The notes under the pieces were generated by a model. It worked only from the letters and a program-made list of their open reading frames with translations. It did not search any database and was not told where the DNA came from. Below are positions 32,620 through 37,493 of a stretch of 37,493 nucleotides of DNA, in pieces. Position 1 is the stretch's first letter. The number at the start of each line of letters is the position of its first letter. A program made the position numbers and the translations under genes. The DNA lies in the NCBI GenBank assembly GCA_029882395.1, contig JAOUKT010000033.1, positions 1 through 37,493 on the forward strand, given 5' to 3'. The stretch comes from Gammaproteobacteria bacterium (lineage in GTDB: Bacteria > Pseudomonadota > Gammaproteobacteria > SZUA-229).

Positions 32620-32805
32620 AGCCGACTCCTTTTGACTTTCAAACAAATCCGTTAGTTTTATAAAATATATCAAATCCCGGCATTTAACGCCGCGTTATTG
32701 CATCTTATTTTTCAGCTCAAATTAAAATATTTTGTCGCCAGCCGCATCATAAATTATTCTACTTAGCGCGTTGCATTGATTAATGAAATCTCATGGAGGG
32801 GTACA

Positions 32806-33179
32806 ATGAACACATCTCATTTCTTTTCAAAAACACTGTTTACTGTTTTATCCGCCGCGTTGTTATTACTGCCTGACCTAAGTCTGGACGGCCAGTTTTT
32901 AATAATGATGTACTCGGACCTGATAACATTATTGAAGCCAATCAGACAGCCCATCTTTCGCTTGAATCTGTATTAGGCGATATAAGCCTGCCCAAAAATC
33001 TGCGGCCGATACAGCTAAGAATCAACTGGTCTGCTAACGCTAAAGTCATCAAACCCGATATCGTACTGGTGCGACTGGTACGCAGCCGGGTCAATTTCGG
33101 CACGCTAACAGAACCTGATTTCAGAATCCGTGGTGAAAGAAGCCGGCACCTCTACGAATGCCGGCATATTAGCCGTTAA
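32806..33179 (+). pseudogene. Exported protein gene interrupted by a one-base frameshift
   Basis: A strong ribosome site (GGAGGGG) precedes an ATG. The first frame gives a signal peptide (MNTSHFFSKTLFTVLSAALL) and about 31 residues up to DLSLDGQF, then runs out of sense and stops at 32976. The other frame stays open from just after the T-run at 32896-32900 to a stop at 33177-33179, coding for NNDVLGPDNIIEANQTAHLS and LRPIQLRINWSANAKVIKPD among others. One extra T in the run of five would join them into a 124-residue secreted protein. Whether this is a true mutation, a read error or slippage control cannot be told here. The function is unrecognised. Confidence 0.65.
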
Positions 33180-33364
33180 CTGGCCACCAGGTCTTTAAAG
33201 CCGTCAGCTAATCCGCCGGCTTTAAAGCCGCTGCGGCACGACATATCTCGTACACTGCAAGACACTGATACCTTAGCTGCTAGCTGCAGCAGTAATATTT
33301 TCTTACATTTGCTGCACATACGCTTTAAAATAGATTTTTTTCACCCGCTCTAACCGCTTTGCCT

Positions 33365-33589
33365 ATGTCTTTAACTTACGATCAGATATTGTTCATTCAG
33401 GATCAGCTGTCTACTAATGAATTTGCATCAGACAAAGAGATTGAAGACATCCTGCTCTACGAGGCCCATGTGCCTCACTTTTATATCGATGAGTTACTGG
33501 CATACCGGCAGGTGTTTTTATCAAACCCGTTAGCCAGCCTCGATTATGAGCAGCAGATGATTAAAGTAATATACGCCGGAAAAAACTAG
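33365..33589 (+). CDS. Small hypothetical protein
   Basis: A 74-residue frame (MSLTYDQILFIQDQLSTNEF to MIKVIYAGKN), acidic and mostly helical, not recognised. A TTG two codons upstream is an alternative start. No ribosome binding site is obvious. The composition (DKEIEDILLYEAHVPHFYIDELLAY) looks like a real protein rather than a shadow. There is no convincing link with its neighbours. Confidence 0.5.
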   Translation: MSLTYDQILFIQDQLSTNEFASDKEIEDILLYEAHVPHFYIDELLAYRQVFLSNPLASLDYEQQMIKVIYAGKN

Positions 33590-33637
33590 ACCTTCTTCGC
33601 GGCATTAAAAACAGCCCCGGCTGACATATAGCGGACT

Positions 33638-33805
33638 CTAGCTATTACGCTTTCTTTTAAATAAATAAACGGGCAAAGCAAAAAATACCAGTGCAAAAAC
33701 AAAGCAGTAGACAACCGCGTATTGCATTAGTATCCAGCCAAAAATAATAGTGCCCGTTAACAACCAGATTAGAATCATTACGGCTTTAGCTATATCGTCA
33801 GGCAT
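33638..33805 (-). CDS. 55-residue two-span membrane protein
   Basis: The frame starts at an ATG with GGAG ahead, and reads MPDDIAKAVMILIWLLTGTI then IFGWILMQYAVVYCFVFALV and ends in PVYLFKRKRNS. Two hydrophobic helices and a basic C-terminus are visible, as in small inner-membrane proteins. It was found by hand because it is too short for ordinary gene calling. The family is unknown. It lies between two unrelated genes. Confidence 0.65.
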   Translation of the reverse strand: MPDDIAKAVMILIWLLTGTIIFGWILMQYAVVYCFVFALVFFALPVYLFKRKRNS

Positions 33806-33908
33806 ATGTCTCCGCTATCAATCGTTCCAATAACACACGGCTACCTCAAAGGATCAGGTTTTTCATGTGCATTAATGTTATTTAGATTTATTATTCATGC
33901 AGCGTAAA

Positions 33909-34520
33909 TTAGTAATTCAGCAAAAAACCAAAAGAACTGATCGTATCTTTGCCCAGGGTAGATGATTTATAATACCAGCCACCCGAAGTCAGTGTAAAAG
34001 AAAAACCGCTTCTGCCATGGGTGTTATTCTCCACCTCTTCCAGCTCATATAACAAATGCCAGGTCGTGCCCACATAACCGAGACCATAGCTTGTCTTGGT
34101 TCCGCAAATGTAATAGCAGGTTGTGGTATAACCACCATCAGGATAAAGATCATAATTATATTGCAGGTACCAGCGGCCGTTATTTGGATTGCCGATTAGA
34201 TAGGAATAACCAAGCCCATAGTAGAAAATAAGCTCGCCGTCAGTATAAGCAGACGGGTAATTTGGGTCGACAACATCCACTATACCAAAGCCAACTCGCG
34301 CGCTCAGCCCCGATGACCTGAAGGGTTTAATACCGTATTCAGACTCCAGACTGTTATTTAAAACTTCTGAGCCATTCACGTTCTGAATAAATGTCCCGAG
34401 CCGCAGGCTCATATAACCAAAGCTTCTGTCTTCAACGAAAAGATCTTCTGCTATTGCCGCTGTGTTAATCACGCATAGTGCAATAAGAATAAAAAAATAA
34501 TTTTTACTTTTATACAACAT
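33909..34520 (-). CDS. Outer-membrane barrel-like exported protein
   Basis: A 203-residue protein with a signal peptide (MLYKSKNYFFILIALCVINT, cleavage near AIA-ED). The mature part alternates aromatic and small residues: FGYMSLRLGTFIQNV, LSARVGFGIVDVV, ELIFYYGLGYSYLIG, RWYLQYNYDLYPDGG, TSYGLGYVGTTWHLLYELEEV, GFSFTLTSGGWYY and SFGFLLNY. It ends in an aromatic residue, as outer-membrane proteins do. It contains a CYYIC pair. It follows the PEGA lipoprotein gene by 39 bases on the same strand, so cotranscription is likely. Confidence 0.75.
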   Translation of the reverse strand: MLYKSKNYFFILIALCVINTAAIAEDLFVEDRSFGYMSLRLGTFIQNVNGSEVLNNSLESEYGIKPFRSSGLSARVGFGIVDVVDPNYPSAYTDGELIFYYGLGYSYLIGNPNNGRWYLQYNYDLYPDGGYTTTCYYICGTKTSYGLGYVGTTWHLLYELEEVENNTHGRSGFSFTLTSGGWYYKSSTLGKDTISSFGFLLNY

Positions 34521-34559
34521 TATTTTTTACCTAAATCAAATATTATTAAACTAACTACG

Positions 34560-35846
34560 TTACATCAGCTCTGCTACAGGTATTGGGCAATCAAACTTGG
34601 AGTTTGCAATAGCCTTACATCCCATTGCAAGAAAACCACCGGCCTGATCACACACTTTGATCGCCGCCACTAACTTAAGGCATTCAGCGGGTACGCTTTT
34701 TTCTTCAGCTTGCGCCTGTTGCTGACTCTGCTGTTGACGCTGCGCGTGCTGCTCTCTTTCTACCTGGCGTTCGCGCTGTCTCGCCAGGTTTTGCTGTTCT
34801 TGCCTGCGTCGCTCGCCTGCTTCACGCTCTATCCTTGAGGTCACTTCCAGCATTGCAGCGATAACATCCTGCGGCAAACCTATTTTGTTTAACTCAGTAA
34901 TTTCTTCAAAACTGAATTCCTTGTATGCCACGCCTGAGTTCAATATTTTTTGGCGAAGAATAGCCGGGCTCATGCCCTTTTTAATATAATCTATCGCCTG
35001 GTAAACCTTCATGCCTTCCGGTCCGATATCGGCCAGACGAATACGGGCCGGCATATACCGCATAGATGCCGGGTACTGAGACAATAACTTTCTTAACTGG
35101 CCATCACTATCACCAGCACCCGCAAGCATTAAACCGACCATTGTTTTAAACACTTCAGGCTGATCATTTGCCACAAAAGCATGTTGAGCCAGTAGCCCGT
35201 AATATTGTTTTAACGGATTATGGCTGCGATCTATCATTGATATCAGGCGCTTAAATAATGCCGGAAGCTCGGATAAAATACCCGGGTAACGAGATATAAA
35301 ATCAAAATACTCTGACAGAGTATGCTTCTGTGCACTGTATAAACGATAAATGCTCTGGTAAATTCGATTACTCTTAGCATTAAAGTGCTGCAATAGCCGA
35401 TCATGGGCTTTAATATCCGCGCTGGCCTTAACCAGTTCAAACATGCGATCAAACATTCTCGCGGTATATTGGTTACCCGGGTACTTGTCCAGGAAACTAT
35501 AATAAGCTTCTAAATCATCACTTTTTTCGATTTCTACCAGCTCAACCAGTATGTCTGTCTCCAGCGAATAACGCAGATTTACATCATGCACTTCTGCTAC
35601 TCCCAGATTAAGCCGGGTAACCTCGGTGGGCAAATAGCCTTCTTTACGTAACTGAATAAAAGTACCTGTCCACTTTCTTGGCGTGGCAGAGCTATCTATA
35701 TAAGGGGTTGTGGCGAAATATTTTAAGTCATTATAACTGCTACCCCGGAACACCTGAGCCCCCGGTGGATCAGACTCTATGACATATTGCGTGCCACAGG
35801 CACCGGTTAACAAAACTGTACAGATTATCAGAAATCGCGATAACAC
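34560..35846 (-). CDS. PEGA-like lipoprotein with long helical part and Cys-rich end
   Basis: A 428-residue lipoprotein with lipobox LTGAC (Cys17). The mature N-terminus YVIESDPPGAQVFRGSSYNDLKYFATTPY is a PEGA domain start. Residues about 100-320 are helical and may contain repeats (YYSFLDKYPGNQYTARMFDRM, YFDFISRYPGILSELPALF). A Gln/Arg/Glu-rich coiled segment (about 340-385) follows, and four Cys occur in the last 45 residues (CLKL, KVCDQ, MGCKA, FDCPIP). The start is GTG with GGGGAA ahead. Role unknown; envelope scaffold is a reasonable guess. The barrel-like protein gene follows it. Confidence 0.8.
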   Translation of the reverse strand: MLSRFLIICTVLLTGACGTQYVIESDPPGAQVFRGSSYNDLKYFATTPYIDSSATPRKWTGTFIQLRKEGYLPTEVTRLNLGVAEVHDVNLRYSLETDILVELVEIEKSDDLEAYYSFLDKYPGNQYTARMFDRMFELVKASADIKAHDRLLQHFNAKSNRIYQSIYRLYSAQKHTLSEYFDFISRYPGILSELPALFKRLISMIDRSHNPLKQYYGLLAQHAFVANDQPEVFKTMVGLMLAGAGDSDGQLRKLLSQYPASMRYMPARIRLADIGPEGMKVYQAIDYIKKGMSPAILRQKILNSGVAYKEFSFEEITELNKIGLPQDVIAAMLEVTSRIEREAGERRRQEQQNLARQRERQVEREQHAQRQQQSQQQAQAEEKSVPAECLKLVAAIKVCDQAGGFLAMGCKAIANSKFDCPIPVAELM

Positions 35847-36573
35847 AGGTTTCCCCTTCTTCTACATTATTCTTCAGCACGGACGGCCTCTGCCCGTGCA
35901 TTTAATCAGCTATTGGGTCTTTAAAAAATACAAGCGTCGCGCCTGTCAAAGACAAGCTATGACAATACTTTAATTTTATGCTATTGACAACACGCCATCA
36001 TAACCCTGTAGACAGAGCCAGACATCACCCAAATGGGTGAGATTGGCCATTTTTTAAACTCGTTGCACGGGGCTATTGATGTAATGATTATTTTATTTAT
36101 AGTCAGTGCCAAGTCGGCCACACCTGTCTGCTTTATTTTCCTGTCTGTTGCAGGCCTCAACTATCAGCTTTTTCGATTTCAATAGCGCCTGTCATTACTA
36201 TCTCGCTTTTACTTTGTCTCAGTTTTTTTCATTCGTGCATTGTCTTTTTCATACCCGCTGATTACAGAATCGTATTATCAACCACAATGACATAGCTTAT
36301 GCGCAGACCTGTGACTACGTTAGTTTGCCTTTATATAAAACACGTTGAACATATTTTTCTTTTGCCAACTTAAGACAATCAGCAAGCCTGCAATCAGCGT
36401 TTATTATCACCTGTAAAAAATCAGCGCAACGCGGTCAATTACTTCCAGTATTAATGATTGCTAGTTTTCATTACTGCTATCTATATTGTTTTCAATAATA
36501 TTGTCTTATATCAATATAAGTAATATTAGCGACTGCTAATGTTTAGGTGCTGCTACAGCAAGGAGAGCATAAC
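35847..36573. other. Long noncoding region with two dyads
   Basis: A 727-base stretch without a supported gene. GCACGG and CCGTGC (35877-35899) form a stem close to the PEGA lipoprotein start. TCACCCAAATGGGTGA at 36025-36040 is a perfect palindrome with a two-base centre. TAATATTGT-CTTATA-TCAA-TATAAG-T-AATATTA at 36496-36528 is a long AT-rich dyad near the C_GCAxxG_C_C gene. The rest is AT-rich and unstructured to my eye. The region could hold unrecognised RNAs. Confidence 0.55.
36496..36528 (+). promoter_or_regulatory. Promoter-overlapping dyad of the C_GCAxxG_C_C gene
   Basis: An AT-rich dyad with arms TAATATT/AATATTA and CTTATA/TATAAG surrounds TCAA. It fits between a TTGTCT (36501-36506) and TATTAG (36524-36529), 17 bases apart. 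MerR-type regulators bind dyads in just such a spacer, so a redox or metal sensor is conceivable. The boxes themselves are weak. Confidence 0.4.
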
Positions 36574-37056
36574 ATGCATAATTTAAACATCAGTAAACTT
36601 GCCGATGACGCATATGAAGCCGCCGTCTGTTATGAGTTAGACTATGGCGCCTGCCCGCAATGTGTATTGACCGCCGTGCAGGAAGCTGTCGGCCTGATAG
36701 AAGACCAGACAATTAAGGCCAGCCACGGTTTATCCGGTGGCGGCGGCCTGATGGGAGAAGGAACATGCGGCGCGCTTGTTGGCGGGCTTATGGCGCTGAG
36801 TGCCAAGAGAGGCCGTGACCGGGATAAAATGCACAAAGGAAAGTACATCAACAACTTTAGTAAAGCCCGTCAACTGGTTGAAAAATTTCGCCAGGAATTT
36901 GATGGCGTCACATGCCAGCAACTGCAGAAAACATTCACCGGTAAAACCTATAATATGTGGGATGCAAATGAATATTCACAGTTTGATAAAGACCGGGGCA
37001 TGAAGTGTGCGCATGCATCAGGCAGCGTGGCTCGCTGGGTTATAGAAATGTTATAA
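36574..37056 (+). CDS. C_GCAxxG_C_C-family probable redox protein
   Basis: A 160-residue protein with the spaced cysteines of the C_GCAxxG_C_C family: Cys27/Cys30 in ACPQC, Cys65 in GEGTCGALVGG, Cys114 in VTCQQL and Cys145 in MKCAHASG. Glycine-rich LSGGGGLMGEG precedes the central motif. Family members are presumed redox proteins, but none has a firmly known partner. The first in-frame ATG after AAGGAGAGC is chosen; the frame is open a little further up. It has its own presumed operator/promoter. Confidence 0.88.
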   Translation: MHNLNISKLADDAYEAAVCYELDYGACPQCVLTAVQEAVGLIEDQTIKASHGLSGGGGLMGEGTCGALVGGLMALSAKRGRDRDKMHKGKYINNFSKARQLVEKFRQEFDGVTCQQLQKTFTGKTYNMWDANEYSQFDKDRGMKCAHASGSVARWVIEML

Positions 37057-37142
37057 AGAGCTAAATACGCAGATAAAATAATTGCCATGCAAAACAACGC
37101 CGCCCTTTATGCAGAGTTAATGACAAACGCATTATCGTTAAC

Positions 37143-37170
37143 TTGATGTGGTTATGTTTTACATTATAAA
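37143..37170 (+). promoter_or_regulatory. Predicted sigma-70 promoter of the last gene
   Basis: TTGATG (37143-37148) and TATAAA (37165-37170) with a 16-base spacer, about 90 bases ahead of the start codon. Confidence 0.55.
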
Positions 37171-37260
37171 CCTTACAAATCTGCGCAGACATTATGCCTG
37201 GAGCAGCATACGCTTAGTACTTGCAGCTGAGAGACAATCTAAAGCAAGAGGGAGCGAACG

Positions 37261-37493
37261 ATGCCTGAGCCTGATCTTTCAAAACATTTAGCTATTACTA
37301 AGCGACTTTTATGCTATGCAAGCAGACTGATTTTTTTAACCTCAATCTTGTCTCTTGTCCCGGCTGGCCATGCACTCGCTGCTGCCACAAACGAAGTCGT
37401 CAGTTTGCACGTTACTGAAGATATAGACGTAGACATTAATATTTATGCCGCTGACGGCAAAAAAGTATTGCTATGGCTGGCTTGCAATGAAGG
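37261..37493 (+). CDS. Exported protein, N-terminal part (cut by window edge)
   Basis: The frame begins at an ATG after AGAGGGAG and runs off the right edge after 77 residues. A long signal peptide with a charged start (MPEPDLSKHLAITKRLLCYA) and hydrophobic core LIFLTSILSLVPAGHALA is followed by a beta-like VVSLHVTEDIDVDINIYAADGKKVLLWLACNEG. The first mature segment loosely resembles secreted alpha/beta-hydrolase N-termini, but too little is visible to name it. Confidence 0.65.
   Translation, partial: MPEPDLSKHLAITKRLLCYASRLIFLTSILSLVPAGHALAAATNEVVSLHVTEDIDVDINIYAADGKKVLLWLACNE

Noticed and set aside
1..37493. Search for tRNA genes, rRNA, CRISPR arrays, insertion sequences, toxin-antitoxin or defence genes
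   Set aside because: No T-loop/cloverleaf, no regularly spaced direct repeats, no transposase or integrase motif and no recognisable defence gene were seen by eye. A software scan would be more sensitive.

Overview
The window reads as a chromosomal stretch of a gammaproteobacterium with moderate GC content. The set of conserved small families (YehS/DUF1456, YaeQ, VF530/DUF2132, CvfB, WbuC cupin, a PA4780-like RIO kinase, a DksA/TraR zinc-finger protein, a complete MoxR/Bat cluster) supports this. Genus cannot be given. A YeeE/YedE-type permease hints at sulfur-compound uptake. No rRNA, tRNA, CRISPR array, transposase, integrase or phage gene was seen, so this looks like ordinary chromosome with many poorly characterised envelope genes.

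Layout. Bases 1-2488, minus strand: the start of a YehS-like protein, a TRIC-type channel, a ROK sugar kinase and a PduO-type cobalamin adenosyltransferase, spaced like an operon. Bases 2745-9658, plus strand: a six-gene MoxR, DUF58, DUF4381, VWA, VWA-TPR, BatD operon whose genes overlap or nearly touch. Its products form a predicted AAA ATPase plus membrane-anchored von Willebrand A system with an envelope stress or maturation role. Bases 9873-12966: the YeeE/YedE permease, then a striking protein that joins a DnaJ-type zinc-finger region, three membrane segments and a C-terminal peptidoglycan-binding domain. Bases 13023-19109, minus strand: a zinc-lid adenylate kinase, an exported ankyrin protein, a flavin monooxygenase with an antibiotic-biosynthesis-monooxygenase partner, a 32-residue membrane microprotein overlapping a DUF2721 gene, and an overlapping pair of an AstE/ASPA-like deacylase and a GCS2-type carboxylate-amine ligase.

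Bases 19534-26399: a DksA-like regulator, DUF302 protein, unknown membrane protein, a coupled RRM and VF530 pair, a coiled-coil lipoprotein, the RIO kinase, a small conserved-looking protein and a FliB-like lysine methylase with no flagellar gene nearby. Bases 26419-31757, mostly minus strand: an unknown helical protein, YaeQ, a lipoprotein with acidic Asp/Asn/Gly loops, a STAS/SpoIIAA-like protein with a TTG start, WbuC, CvfB, a YkgJ-type cysteine-cluster protein and a small beta-barrel protein. Bases 31758-37493: a lipoprotein with a duplicated charged helix, a frameshifted exported protein, small orphan proteins, another barrel-like protein, a PEGA lipoprotein, a C_GCAxxG_C_C redox-family protein and the start of an exported protein.

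The most unusual things are the zinc-finger/peptidoglycan-binding fusion, the ligase/deacylase pair, the side-by-side palindromes upstream of the monooxygenase, the orphan FliB-like methylase, the single-base frameshift near 32900 and several unannotated small membrane proteins. I did not find convincing evidence for a complete new defence or mobile system. All family assignments rest on reading motifs by eye, without database searches.
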